Assembly: GCA_029251085.1 (NCBI GenBank) | Contig: JAQXDZ010000030.1 | Location: forward strand, 92,298-156,297 | DNA: 64,000 nucleotides | From: Mariniblastus sp. | GTDB taxonomy: Bacteria > Planctomycetota > Planctomycetia > Pirellulales > Pirellulaceae | Reading direction: 5' to 3' | Shown: positions 17,404-26,069 of the stretch, piece by piece | How the letters are laid out: the number at the start of each line of letters is the position of its first letter | Numbering within the stretch: position 1 is the stretch's first letter | Translations under genes and position numbers: made by a program | The notes under the pieces: generated by a model | Seen by the model: only the letters and a program-made list of their open reading frames with translations | Database searches by the model: none | Told to the model about the DNA's origin: nothing

Positions 17404-19323
17404 TTGATTCACGAAATGCTCAAAATCGGCTCCCGCGTCACCTGCCTACCCATTGTTCATGGCAGTGGTGATTTTGCATGGGAAGTCAGACGCTTGATGT
17501 TGAAACACTCCTTCGACTGCGTCGCAATCCCACTTCCTCCCTCGTTTCAAACGCCTGTCGAAAAGGCAATTCTGAATTTACCAACGCCAAGCGTCGTCTT
17601 TCAAAAAGACATGCCTGAATACCAGACGCAGTGGACGCCCGAGAGCCAACCAGTAGGCGAGGAGGGAAAAAGTCCAGAACCATCATCCGAGTCCGACACC
17701 CAAGCACGAGACTCCGGAGCAAGCTATGTCCCCATCGATCCCTGCCAGGGAGTGATCGCTGCCATCCGCACAGCAATGGGAGATCATATTCCGAGGAAAT
17801 TCATTGATCTCGAAACGAGTTGCTACCACCCCCACACCCGCTCACTACCCGATGCGTATGCATTAAAAAAGCTTCCAATCGAAAGATTCACTGCCGCGAT
17901 CGTCCCCCACATCACTGCCTCGACTGACGCCCAATGGAAGTCTCGAATCGCTTGCCAAGCCTGGAAAGTTCGAGAACTGTGCATCGATTACAAAAACATC
18001 CTGTTGGTCACAAGTGTGCTGGATTTCCCATGGATTCGCCAGGCCTTTCACGACAAAAACTTAACCCCGCCGCAAGAAGAGAATTCACTCACCCCCGAAG
18101 CCTACCAACTGCCACTGGACTCGCTCTATTTCCTTTTGGGAGAGTTGCCGTTCATTACTGGCCTATACGAACATGCGCGGAACGAACTGAGCGACGATGA
18201 ACACCTTTCCATCGATGGTTTAAAAGAACTACTGATTGCCGCACGAGAAGACTATCAGGCGGAATATAAAAACCGAGCAAGAAAGATCACTCCCAAGATC
18301 CTCTCCCAATGCCTGAAGTACATTCGCAACCTAACACTGATTGACAATCGCTTTACACCACAATTGACAACCATCGTGACCGCCGCACAGCAAGTCGCCG
18401 GCGATGGCTATGCCCTCCATGTGCTGGAAAAATCAAAACAGTTTTGCTTTGCCAAAAACCTTGGCCTGCCGACAGCACGGTTGTCAATCGATCGAGCAGA
18501 GTTGCCTGGCGAAGAAATCGTCGATGTCGTCAGTCGCCTGCCTGGCCCGCCCGTGTCGCTTAGTCAAATCGAATTGATTCCCCGCCCCGACGACAATCAA
18601 ATCGTCGATTGGCAACAAAGCTGGGATCCTTATTCCCAATGCAGTTGGCCACCAGAAGACGATCTAATTGAAAACTTTCGGCAAACTGTTTTTGATCGCG
18701 CGAAGGAGGCGATGGGCGTCGATCTCGTTCAAACCGAGAAATTTACAACCAGCATTAAAGACGGGATCGACATTCGAGACACCGTCCGTCATTGGTACAA
18801 TGGTGAAATTTATGTCAAAGTTCTACCACCCTCCGTTGGGAAACTCGACTGTTCGGTGATGCTGTTCGATTCACCCGCTGATCCCCGCGAATACCCTTGG
18901 CGAACCACCTGGTTTGCGGAACACAAAAATGAATCCACACTCGCTTTTTTCGCCAGTGATTTTGCTGACCAACCGGTCGGCCCAGGCATCTGTTTAGCTA
19001 ATTACGGGGGGGCTCTATTCCTTTACCCGCCCGTCGCAATTCACGACATTTGGCAGGACCCACGTCTCGATTTTGCCACAACGCTTGAAGAACGCCTATT
19101 GGCCGCAGCTTGCCTCCACAGCCGCTGCCCCAATATTGCGTTAGTAAGCCCCTCGCCTCCCGGAATGGCCTGGCGGCAACTGGCCAAAAAATTTAAGAAA
19201 AAACTAGTTCATATCCCATTGTCTCGATTTAGCGATTCGACCGTTCAACAACTCAGAATGGTGCATGTACTTAACGGCAAGGACGTGCGCAGCTATGCTG
19301 CAGACTTCATCCGCAAGGTTTAG
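17404..19323 (+). CDS. Unrecognised 639-residue protein of the MoxR unit
   Basis: I do not recognise the family with certainty. No signal peptide or membrane segment is seen, so it is probably cytosolic. The N-terminal third has features reminiscent of TraB/EreA/ChaN-like folds: an opening VTCLPIVHGSGDFAWEVRR followed by FDCVAIPLP, and later RIACQAWKVRELCIDYKNIL followed by LLVTSVLDFPW, which parallels the 'R..M...I......K.ilvvvGa.H.pg' ending of TraB-type proteins and the MoxR-linked DUF5682 proteins. A proline/serine-rich linker lies at about 75-105. The C-terminal half has a basic stretch AKKFKKKL. A TTG at 17404 has GAGG eight bases upstream; ATG 17416 is the alternative. It is tightly coupled to the MoxR gene before it and the TerB-like gene 26 bases after it. 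Confidence 0.7.
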   Translation: MIHEMLKIGSRVTCLPIVHGSGDFAWEVRRLMLKHSFDCVAIPLPPSFQTPVEKAILNLPTPSVVFQKDMPEYQTQWTPESQPVGEEGKSPEPSSESDTQARDSGASYVPIDPCQGVIAAIRTAMGDHIPRKFIDLETSCYHPHTRSLPDAYALKKLPIERFTAAIVPHITASTDAQWKSRIACQAWKVRELCIDYKNILLVTSVLDFPWIRQAFHDKNLTPPQEENSLTPEAYQLPLDSLYFLLGELPFITGLYEHARNELSDDEHLSIDGLKELLIAAREDYQAEYKNRARKITPKILSQCLKYIRNLTLIDNRFTPQLTTIVTAAQQVAGDGYALHVLEKSKQFCFAKNLGLPTARLSIDRAELPGEEIVDVVSRLPGPPVSLSQIELIPRPDDNQIVDWQQSWDPYSQCSWPPEDDLIENFRQTVFDRAKEAMGVDLVQTEKFTTSIKDGIDIRDTVRHWYNGEIYVKVLPPSVGKLDCSVMLFDSPADPREYPWRTTWFAEHKNESTLAFFASDFADQPVGPGICLANYGGALFLYPPVAIHDIWQDPRLDFATTLEERLLAAACLHSRCPNIALVSPSPPGMAWRQLAKKFKKKLVHIPLSRFSDSTVQQLRMVHVLNGKDVRSYAADFIRKV

Positions 19324-19349
19324 TACCCAAATTTGAGTCTTTTGATCTA

Positions 19350-19697
19350 ATGAATAACATTGAACTCTTCCATAGCCTCGTTCACCTCGCCGCTATTGAT
19401 AACAAGTTTACGGATGAAGAAATTCGGTTTCTCATTCAGCGTGCGGAACGCTGGAACATTCCAAGCGAAGAGTTCGAAGCCGCGCTTGCCGGCATCTCAA
19501 CAGAAGGATTCTCTGTTAAGATCCCTGAGAAAATGGAAGATCGCGTCATCATGCTCAAAGAAATGATTCGTTTGATGGCGATTGACGGTGTCATGGCCGA
19601 GCCTGAAAAACGACTGTGTGCCGTTGCTTCCGGGCGAATGGAATTCACGAGCAAACAATTTTCTCAAATCCTCGACGAAGTGATCGCGGAAGCCTAA
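19350..19697 (+). CDS. TerB-like protein
   Basis: A 115-residue all-helical protein resembling the TerB/DjlA N-terminal fold. It has the duplicated acidic pattern LVHLAAIDNKFTDEEIRFL near the N-terminus and IRLMAIDGVMAEPEKRL in the second half, where TerB proteins bind divalent metal. TerB-like domains occur in tellurite resistance, phage-defence and envelope-stress gene clusters. It is the third gene of the MoxR unit, 26 bases after the preceding stop, and ends 54 bases before a convergent sulfatase. Function is inferred from fold only. Confidence 0.7.
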   Translation: MNNIELFHSLVHLAAIDNKFTDEEIRFLIQRAERWNIPSEEFEAALAGISTEGFSVKIPEKMEDRVIMLKEMIRLMAIDGVMAEPEKRLCAVASGRMEFTSKQFSQILDEVIAEA

Positions 19698-19751
19698 CCA
19701 CTCTCGTGAAGCTCTGCCTACTCAGGGAACGCACAAGCTACCGTCGCATGC

Positions 19752-21857
19752 CTAGTCGTTCGCCTCGGTGGCACTAACACTCACTCCCCAGAGCTCAATC
19801 AAAAGTTCATGCATCTTTGGATCGTGGTCTTTGAGTTCTTTTTTGTTGAATGGAAAGAAATCATTCTTTCCAAAGAACGCCTCCGTTGACTCAGCAAAGT
19901 ATTCTTTGCCATTATTCATTCCATACGCTTTGTCATCGATGATCTTTCGCCCGGTAAATCGCTTCACCAAGTCATAACTACCCGAGTCGCGAGCAGCCTC
20001 ATACTGCTTCCGGATTTTAGCATTACCAAATCCCAACACTTGATCATGATACGCGTGAGCCAGCTCATGCAGCATCAGATAGGGCATCCGAATATTTTCA
20101 AACTCGAAATTAGCCACATTGGTGATTTCTACCGACTTCCCCATCCGCACGTCTCGCCCATTATTTTTTAACCAGCCACGATTCCCGTGGTATTCAGCTC
20201 CGGGCCGCACACCGGGGTAAGGCGGATTGACCCAAATTTGCACCGCTTGCATTTGTTTCACCGCTTTGCCTGGCACAACGGCCATCAGCCTGGCCAGTTG
20301 CTGTGAAAGCAATTTCAACATCCGCTTGGTCTTACCGGGAGACTCTTGCCAAAGTCGATCGTGAAGATTCACTTTCCATCCACGAACATCAAAACTTGTA
20401 TGACTTTCCAATTTAAAATGAGGGTCATGCGTTCCCCGCAACTGTTCGGTTAGCTGCGCGGACATCCGATCACGCACCTCTCGATACATGGGGGAGTTCG
20501 CCAAATTAACCAATTGATTCGGATCAGATGATAACTCGTAAAGCTCTTCATCATCACGCTCACCAAATGCCAAAAGATTCAATTTCTTGACACCGGGTTC
20601 CTGCTCATTTTCCAACATCCACTGCTTAGTTGGCGATGGATCAACATCGAACGAGAATGCAGGCGGTTCGATCGGCCAGGGGGTTTTCAAAAAATCATAA
20701 TGAGGTTGCTTTCCGGCCTGTTCCCCTTGGTCCCAACTGGCTGGAGAAAAATTTCGAATGTACAAGTACTCAGCATCCCGCAACGAGCGAGCAGGTAAAT
20801 AGTAAACGTGCTTCTCCCGGCCAGTTAGCACAGAATCTCGCTTCCCATCGATCCAGCCGACTTGATCTGACTCGAGCTGACGACGCAAGGAACTGCCACT
20901 GACAACCGACGGAATATTGATTCCGCAAGCATCGAGAATCGTAGGAGCCATGTCGACGAAAGAAACAAAATCTGAAACCCGTCGATTGGGACTAAGATTA
21001 CCTCCCCAGCGAATAGCCATTGGAACGCGAGTACCAGCGTCGTAAAGCGTTGCCTTAGCTCTTGGGAAAGGCATGCCGTTGTCGCCCGTCATAATCAACA
21101 AGGTGTTTTCCAGCTCTCCTATCTCAGTCAATCGATCGACAATCTCACCCGCAAACTGATCGAGCTTTTGAATACGCAGAAAGTAGTCACCGATATCCGT
21201 TCTCACGTCGGGTGAATCAGGAAGCCACGCCGGGACATCTTCCTTTGCGATCTTCATGCCGTTCAATTCACTTGACCGCCAAGGGTAGGGCCGATGCGGT
21301 TCCCCGGCTCCGTACCAATAACAAAATGGCTGATTTGATTTTCGCGCTGCGAGAAATTGATCAAAATTCCGATAACGCTTGCCGAAAGGGTCATTCCCTC
21401 GAAACAAGTGCTTACTCGGCTCAGCGCCCTTTCTCGAGAACCCAACCAGGTACCCTGCTTGAGCGAGCAAATCCGGATAGACCGGCACATCTGCCTGCAA
21501 AGAACCACCTAGTCGATCTGCTCCTTGCAACCGCCAATGATACTGCCCCGTTAAAAACGCGAAACGAGCCGGCGTACAGGACGGTGCATTTGAAAATGCA
21601 TTCTCAAACAACACTCCCTCGCGCGCGATGCGGTCGAACACGGGTGTCTTCACAACCGAGTTACCAAGAATGGAAGCGTGTGGCCACGACCAATCGTCTC
21701 CCATGATCACGACAACGTTGGTTTTTTGCTGCGACCGCTGAAGCCGTTGAGACTCGACATTGGCGACGCCATCTCGAGCAAGAACCGGAAAACAGGCGAG
21801 GCAAACCAGCAAGATGGAAAGGCTGCACCGAAACGCCAAAATCGCTTTGACTCTCAT
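19752..21857 (-). CDS. Secreted sulfatase fused to a zinc metallopeptidase-like domain
   Basis: A 701-residue two-domain export protein. After a signal peptide (LSILLVCLACFPVLA) the sulfatase domain spans about residues 45-500: NVVVIMGDDWSW, formylglycine motif SCTPARFAFLTGQ, MTGDNGMPFPRAKATLYDAGT. It resembles the heparan-N-sulfatase-like branch and the first half of the double sulfatase at 49136. Residues about 510-695 form a second domain with LHELAHAYHD (HELAH at 597-601) and a downstream glutamate in KEYFAEST (Glu near 656), the HExxH...E layout of gluzincin peptidases, similar to lethal-factor-like domains. Sulfatases normally end near residue 500, so the extra 190 residues are a genuine fusion in one uninterrupted frame. 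Confidence 0.88.
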   Translation of the reverse strand: MRVKAILAFRCSLSILLVCLACFPVLARDGVANVESQRLQRSQQKTNVVVIMGDDWSWPHASILGNSVVKTPVFDRIAREGVLFENAFSNAPSCTPARFAFLTGQYHWRLQGADRLGGSLQADVPVYPDLLAQAGYLVGFSRKGAEPSKHLFRGNDPFGKRYRNFDQFLAARKSNQPFCYWYGAGEPHRPYPWRSSELNGMKIAKEDVPAWLPDSPDVRTDIGDYFLRIQKLDQFAGEIVDRLTEIGELENTLLIMTGDNGMPFPRAKATLYDAGTRVPMAIRWGGNLSPNRRVSDFVSFVDMAPTILDACGINIPSVVSGSSLRRQLESDQVGWIDGKRDSVLTGREKHVYYLPARSLRDAEYLYIRNFSPASWDQGEQAGKQPHYDFLKTPWPIEPPAFSFDVDPSPTKQWMLENEQEPGVKKLNLLAFGERDDEELYELSSDPNQLVNLANSPMYREVRDRMSAQLTEQLRGTHDPHFKLESHTSFDVRGWKVNLHDRLWQESPGKTKRMLKLLSQQLARLMAVVPGKAVKQMQAVQIWVNPPYPGVRPGAEYHGNRGWLKNNGRDVRMGKSVEITNVANFEFENIRMPYLMLHELAHAYHDQVLGFGNAKIRKQYEAARDSGSYDLVKRFTGRKIIDDKAYGMNNGKEYFAESTEAFFGKNDFFPFNKKELKDHDPKMHELLIELWGVSVSATEAND

Positions 21858-21944
21858 CTCAAATACTCCTCAACCTACATCAGCCAATGCTCACAAGCGA
21901 TCATCAGACCGATTGAACTAGTCTACCAACTAAAAAAATCGACT

Positions 21945-23201
21945 TTAATCTTCTGACTTTTCAGGGGCAGGGTGGTGCAGTAGCGCATCCGCTTCATCGA
22001 GCCGAGGGTGCAGATCCCGCAAATCGTCACCGCTAATCCCTCGCCCATCGTTCATTTCACTCATGGCCACCAGCGTTTGATAGATCGCATGAATGGCGGC
22101 CTCGACGTCACCGGTGTGACCGGATTCAGAAATCGTATGCATATTGCGAATCGGAAAACCAATGGATGCACTCGCCGAATCAACTGCCGCAAAAACGGCA
22201 GCCATCGCATCGGTTCCGGTATCCCGCCCAGCCAACTCATGCTGCACCGGAATACCGTGCTCCAAAGAGACCTTCGTCAACAACGAATTAAGTGCAGCGC
22301 TGGTGATCGCACCGTGAGTGAGCGTGTATCCGTCGCCCATTGCGACTGGCTCATACCGTCGGTCTCCGATCCCTGGTGCTGCCGTAAAATCATGGGCTAC
22401 GTCGACCGCAATCGTAACATCGGGACTGAATTCTTTCGCCAAAACACGACTGCCGAAACGGCCAATTTCCTCATGCGAAGCCATCGCAGCTAGATAGCGA
22501 ATATTTTTCATTGGCGCTGCCTCCGCCAGCAGTCTGGCAATTTCTGCGGTAACAAAGCAACCCAATCCGTTATCAAGATAAGCTCCGGTGAACGTGTCCG
22601 GCGCAAACCCTCGCTCGATTGGGCGGTCGTAGAGAATGGGATCGCCCGGTCGAATTCCGAGGGCTTCAATCTGAGCTTTTTTATCCTCGCCATGAATGTG
22701 AAGTTCCAGATACATCATTTTCGTTTTGATTCCATCATCCCCGCTTCGAAGTTTCGGGTCGGCGAAATGGATTGCCCCAATCGCTTCAATGGTGCCTCCA
22801 CGAATCACTCGCCATTCACCAGGAGTTTCCGGATGCTCACTGAATAACTTTACTTTATGCCCGATCAGTGTAGTGGGTAACATGGAATCAGAATTGACCC
22901 AGATCTTCCCATCGTCTCCGATACTTCTCACCTGCATCCGAATTTTGTCGGCATGGCCGATCACCATCACTGAAAAAGCATCTTCGTCATCCGGTTTTGT
23001 ATCGAGAACAATCCCGGCATTTCCCTTGAACGTATGAATTTTCCAATCTGCAGGCATGAAACTCTTCATATAAGGCTCGAGCACGCCCCGTGTCATCGCC
23101 GCCTCTAACCCAATCGGACTGGGAGCGTCAAGAATCTTCCGCATCAACTCAAAACGTTCTGCCGACATTTCGACTTCCCACGGTTTTAATTCGTTATTCA
23201 C
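21945..23201 (-). CDS. M42-family metallo-aminopeptidase
   Basis: A 418-residue cytosolic di-metal peptidase. Metal-binding and catalytic residues are visible in GHADKIRMQV (His and Asp), TGAYLDNGLGC (bridging Asp), ASHEEIGRFGS (Glu pair), AVDVAHDF and the C-terminal SESGHTGDVEAA histidine. Members trim peptides from the N-terminus. The frame is open to a TTG at 23228; I choose GTG 23201 because GAGGG precedes it at good spacing. An ATG at 23168 is also possible. It sits downstream of the GNAT gene in a minus-strand run, 37 bases apart, so cotranscription is likely. Confidence 0.87.
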   Translation of the reverse strand: MNNELKPWEVEMSAERFELMRKILDAPSPIGLEAAMTRGVLEPYMKSFMPADWKIHTFKGNAGIVLDTKPDDEDAFSVMVIGHADKIRMQVRSIGDDGKIWVNSDSMLPTTLIGHKVKLFSEHPETPGEWRVIRGGTIEAIGAIHFADPKLRSGDDGIKTKMMYLELHIHGEDKKAQIEALGIRPGDPILYDRPIERGFAPDTFTGAYLDNGLGCFVTAEIARLLAEAAPMKNIRYLAAMASHEEIGRFGSRVLAKEFSPDVTIAVDVAHDFTAAPGIGDRRYEPVAMGDGYTLTHGAITSAALNSLLTKVSLEHGIPVQHELAGRDTGTDAMAAVFAAVDSASASIGFPIRNMHTISESGHTGDVEAAIHAIYQTLVAMSEMNDGRGISGDDLRDLHPRLDEADALLHHPAPEKSED

Positions 23202-23238
23202 TTCACCCTCGCCTATGTAAAATTTCAAAAAGTTCTCT

Positions 23239-23808
23239 TCACTCGCCTCTCATCGCTGACCACTCGTCGAGCGTGATTTTAAACAAGTCGACGGTCTGAC
23301 CATAGTACTTGTCCGTCCGACCCTGAAGCTTCATTCCCAAACGACAGGCGACCGATTGGGATTTCTGGTTTTCCAGACCGGTCACCGCGTAAATTTGTTG
23401 TAGATTTTGAATGGCAAATCCCAATTCAAGCATCTTTTGACCACCCTCGGTGGCATATCCGTTCCCCCAGTGCGCCTGAGCTAGGTGCCAGCCAACTTCA
23501 ATTTCTTCCGTGAAATCTCCCTCTCCATCAGGCAAAGGCTTCATCAGCATCGCACCAACCAACTGGTTGGTCTGTTTTAAAAAAGCCGGCCAGCTCCCCC
23601 AAAATTGCGGCAGCCTCTGATTCCTTTGCACCAAACCTGCAATACGCTTCTCCATCCCGGCCACACAGGTTTCCGTTTGACCGCCAATCCACTGAGTAAC
23701 CTCAGGATCTCCGTAAATTCTCAAAGCAGGACGAGCCAGTTTCGAATGCCAATGCCCAACCCAAAGACGCTGTGTCTCAAAAACGACGGAGGGATTCGAG
23801 TTATCCAT
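23239..23808 (-). CDS. GNAT-family N-acetyltransferase
   Basis: A 189-residue acetyltransferase of the RimJ/RimL type, transferring acetyl from acetyl-CoA. The N-terminal ETQRLWVGHW strand, EIEVGWHLAQAHWGNGYATEGGQKMLELGF (acetyl-CoA loop region; key part HWGNGYATEG) and the closing AVTGLENQKSQSVACRLGMKLQGR are classic motifs. The acceptor is unknown. It lies between the SelW-like gene and the M42 peptidase gene on the same strand; spacing to the latter is 37 bases. Confidence 0.88.
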   Translation of the reverse strand: MDNSNPSVVFETQRLWVGHWHSKLARPALRIYGDPEVTQWIGGQTETCVAGMEKRIAGLVQRNQRLPQFWGSWPAFLKQTNQLVGAMLMKPLPDGEGDFTEEIEVGWHLAQAHWGNGYATEGGQKMLELGFAIQNLQQIYAVTGLENQKSQSVACRLGMKLQGRTDKYYGQTVDLFKITLDEWSAMRGE

Positions 23809-23905
23809 AATTCTTTTTCATTGGGGTGACTCTCAAGACACCCTGGCACCAGTAAAAAATTTGCACGCTGGAAACGCAGGGCTATTCCCATGTATCGCAC
23901 AAGCA

Positions 23906-24124
23906 CTACTGACCAAGCGCCCGCAAGACTTCCTCATCAGTGGGAAATCGTCCCATGCGGTTTTTAGAAAACACTAGTTCGCCGTCTGCAACCACCTCGA
24001 AGCATCCACCGTCCGAGGGCAACAATTGCACGTTGGCATCGAACGCTGTTTTCATGACGGCCGCCAAACTGACAGCCTGCGGACGATAATTTCAGGACGC
24101 GCAATATTCAATTGAGACAACCAC
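23906..24124 (-). CDS. SelW-like (Rdx family) probable selenoprotein with in-frame UGA
   Basis: Standard translation misses this gene because TGA at 24094-24092 interrupts it. Reading that codon as selenocysteine (U) gives a 72-residue protein starting MVVSIEYCASU, so the redox motif is C-x-x-U, exactly where the Rdx/SelW family carries CxxC or CxxU. The rest matches the family pattern: GGCFEVVADGELVFSKNRMG then RFPTDEEVLRAL, ending at TAG 23908-23906. Starts possible in frame are GTG 24124 or TTG 24139; a TAG lies just before. Downstream of the UGA, CCGC (24082-24079) can pair with GCGG (24064-24061) around a 14-base loop containing GU, a weak SECIS-like candidate. Alternatives are a nonsense mutation or sequencing error. 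It follows the LON-domain gene by about 53-67 bases. No selenocysteine machinery is in the window. Confidence 0.72.
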
Positions 24125-24191
24125 ATTTGTACCCGTCAAAAACAACTAACACCCATATCCGTGTGACCCTCAGGCGAGTGATTCGCTTACG

Positions 24192-24899
24192 TCAATTCAG
24201 GCTGAAACTGGGAGGAAAGTCCTGAGCCGAACCCTGCTCGCTTTCCGACGCTTTTATTTGACTGTTCAAAATTTCGAGCACAACGTTACCACGATCAGCC
24301 AAATCCACAGTCTCAAGTACCTGCTGCTGCTCGGTGATCCCGGCACCGCAAGAATAACAAACCATGTCGACAAGTTGCCCCAATGGCAAATCCTCTCCGA
24401 GAAATTGGTCGAGCGCATCCTGATGCCACCCAGACCGATAACTGGCGAGCTTTCGAAACTTAGCGCAAATTTCGGTTCGTAAAATTGTCAGTTCGTGATC
24501 CTCAGCCAACTGCTCCTCTATCAGGTTGACTTCCGCCATTCGATAGGGGGTTTCAACAGTTAGCTCGGAAACGATTTCAGCTCTACTTACTCCGACCAAA
24601 AACAGATTGTATCGGCCATCTTCAAGCTTAGTATGCGAGAGAATTTTACCGATGCACACTGTTTTCGCGATCGATGGAACGTCGCTTTGTAGTGTTTTCC
24701 ATTGGGAATCAATCAACGCCATTGTGACCAACTGATCGGATGCCAGCGCTTCCTCAGCAAGTGCCTTGTAGCGAGGCTCAAAAAGCTGCAGTGCCTGAAC
24801 GATGCCGGGAAACAACACGACGTTGGGCAGCGGAAACAGGCGAACGACGTTATTAAAATCTTCTGGTAGAGAATGTTCGGACTTGATTGGAGAACCCAT
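24192..24899 (-). CDS. LON substrate-binding-domain protein
   Basis: A 235-residue cytosolic protein made of one Lon N-terminal (substrate-binding, PUA-like) domain without ATPase or protease parts. The diagnostic opening is VVRLFPLPNVVLFPGIVQAL followed by LFEPRYKALAEEAL; VCIGKILSHTKLEDGRYNLFLVGVSRAEI matches the family core (key part DGRYNLFLVG). Such stand-alone proteins are common in bacteria and their role is not defined. It lies 43 bases downstream of the Bax inhibitor-1-like gene and upstream of the SelW-like gene, all on the minus strand. Confidence 0.88.
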   Translation of the reverse strand: MGSPIKSEHSLPEDFNNVVRLFPLPNVVLFPGIVQALQLFEPRYKALAEEALASDQLVTMALIDSQWKTLQSDVPSIAKTVCIGKILSHTKLEDGRYNLFLVGVSRAEIVSELTVETPYRMAEVNLIEEQLAEDHELTILRTEICAKFRKLASYRSGWHQDALDQFLGEDLPLGQLVDMVCYSCGAGITEQQQVLETVDLADRGNVVLEILNSQIKASESEQGSAQDFPPSFSLN

Positions 24900-24942
24900 A
24901 AACTAAAGCAAACAGTTTTCCTGCGCGACATCCAAATTCGAA

Positions 24943-25668
24943 TTAATCGCGTAACGAGATGAAAATCTGAAGGACGTACCAAAAGAGTAACGCGACAGAT
25001 GCAAACAAAGTCAACGACGCAGCAACATACTGGTCGGTACGATAATACTTAAGGACGTTGGAGGTGCTGTAGAGAATCGATGCACAGGCAAGCAAAACCA
25101 TTGCTCCAGAGAACCAAAGCCCGAGGCTGAGTCCCCCCATAAAGACTGATGCAACAATTAATCCCATCGCAATGATACCGCCAGCAGCGATTCCCCAGCG
25201 GAGAAACGAAAAATCAGCTTTCGTGATAAGAACGGTTGCGGTCAAACCACCAAAGACAAACGTGGTGACAATCCCTGCTGCCTGAATTGCCCCGGGCGCG
25301 ATTGACTGAGCAATAAACAACAACGGCACAAGAATCACAGCTTCAGCGACTACGTAAATCCCCAGCCCGGCATATTGCATTCCCCTGGAGGTATCACTGC
25401 GAGCCCAGCGGTCAGCGACAACGCTAACCAACATGAATCCACCGAGAACGACAAGCCACGTCATCTGCCCCAAACCCTGCAGCATGCCACCAATTTGATT
25501 GGAAAACAGGGTTAAAATGACCGTGTCGATTGCGATGCAGGCCAGAATCGCCCCCAGCAGGTGAATGTAAGTCCGGCGAATAAACGTCGCTCTCTCATCT
25601 GCCGCTGCCATCTGGGCCGATGTCGTTGGAAAACTGTAATCGGGAGATCGAGAGGGATGTTGGCTCAT
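24943..25668 (-). CDS. Bax inhibitor-1/YccA family membrane protein
   Basis: A 241-residue integral membrane protein of the Bax1-I (TMBIM, YccA, YbhL) family, which contains channel or protease-modulating proteins. After a polar N-terminus (about 1-30) it has FIRRTYIHLLGAILACIAID and about seven hydrophobic segments, ending FWYVLQIFISLRD with the family's terminal polar tail. The conserved YAGLGIYVVAEAVILVPLLF segment is visible in part. It is the most upstream gene of the minus-strand run toward 19752. Its role in this organism is unknown. Confidence 0.87.
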   Translation of the reverse strand: MSQHPSRSPDYSFPTTSAQMAAADERATFIRRTYIHLLGAILACIAIDTVILTLFSNQIGGMLQGLGQMTWLVVLGGFMLVSVVADRWARSDTSRGMQYAGLGIYVVAEAVILVPLLFIAQSIAPGAIQAAGIVTTFVFGGLTATVLITKADFSFLRWGIAAGGIIAMGLIVASVFMGGLSLGLWFSGAMVLLACASILYSTSNVLKYYRTDQYVAASLTLFASVALLFWYVLQIFISLRD

Positions 25669-26069
25669 GTTGAATCCTGAAATCTTAATTTTGACCGCTA
25701 AAAAACGCCTGTAGTATTCCCGCTAATCGGCAATCCTAGTAACCAAGAGTAAGCCCTAAGACCGAAAATTGCAATCTTGTGTGGAAACCGATTCCCTCTT
25801 ATCAAGATTCGTCCAATTTTTTCGGTTTTAACTAGTGGCTTCGAAAACTTCCTTAGGGCAACTTGGCCTCATAAATTACTACGCCAATGAAACTTTGCCG
25901 GTTCGATTAACGAAATCAAAGTAATGTTTCCGATGCGGATACTTGACATTAATTGTATAGGCAAACACAATCCAAAACGTTCGGCCATGACGGCTAACCT
26001 CTCCGAAACGCACTCCACAGCAAATGCTTCGGAAAGCAATGGATATCTCCTGCCACGAAAGCGAAAACC
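25669..26069. other. Divergent intergenic region (Bax1-I / dcd)
   Basis: A 401-base spacer between divergent genes. It holds the candidate dcd promoter at 25943-25971. I see no other gene; a minus-strand open frame at 25869-26180 overlaps the dcd start and has no recognisable content. Confidence 0.5.
25943..25971 (+). promoter_or_regulatory. Candidate sigma70 promoter for dcd
   Basis: A consensus TTGACA (25943-25948) is followed after 17 bases by CACAAT (25966-25971, four of six to consensus). The leader would be about 90 bases. Confidence 0.4.
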
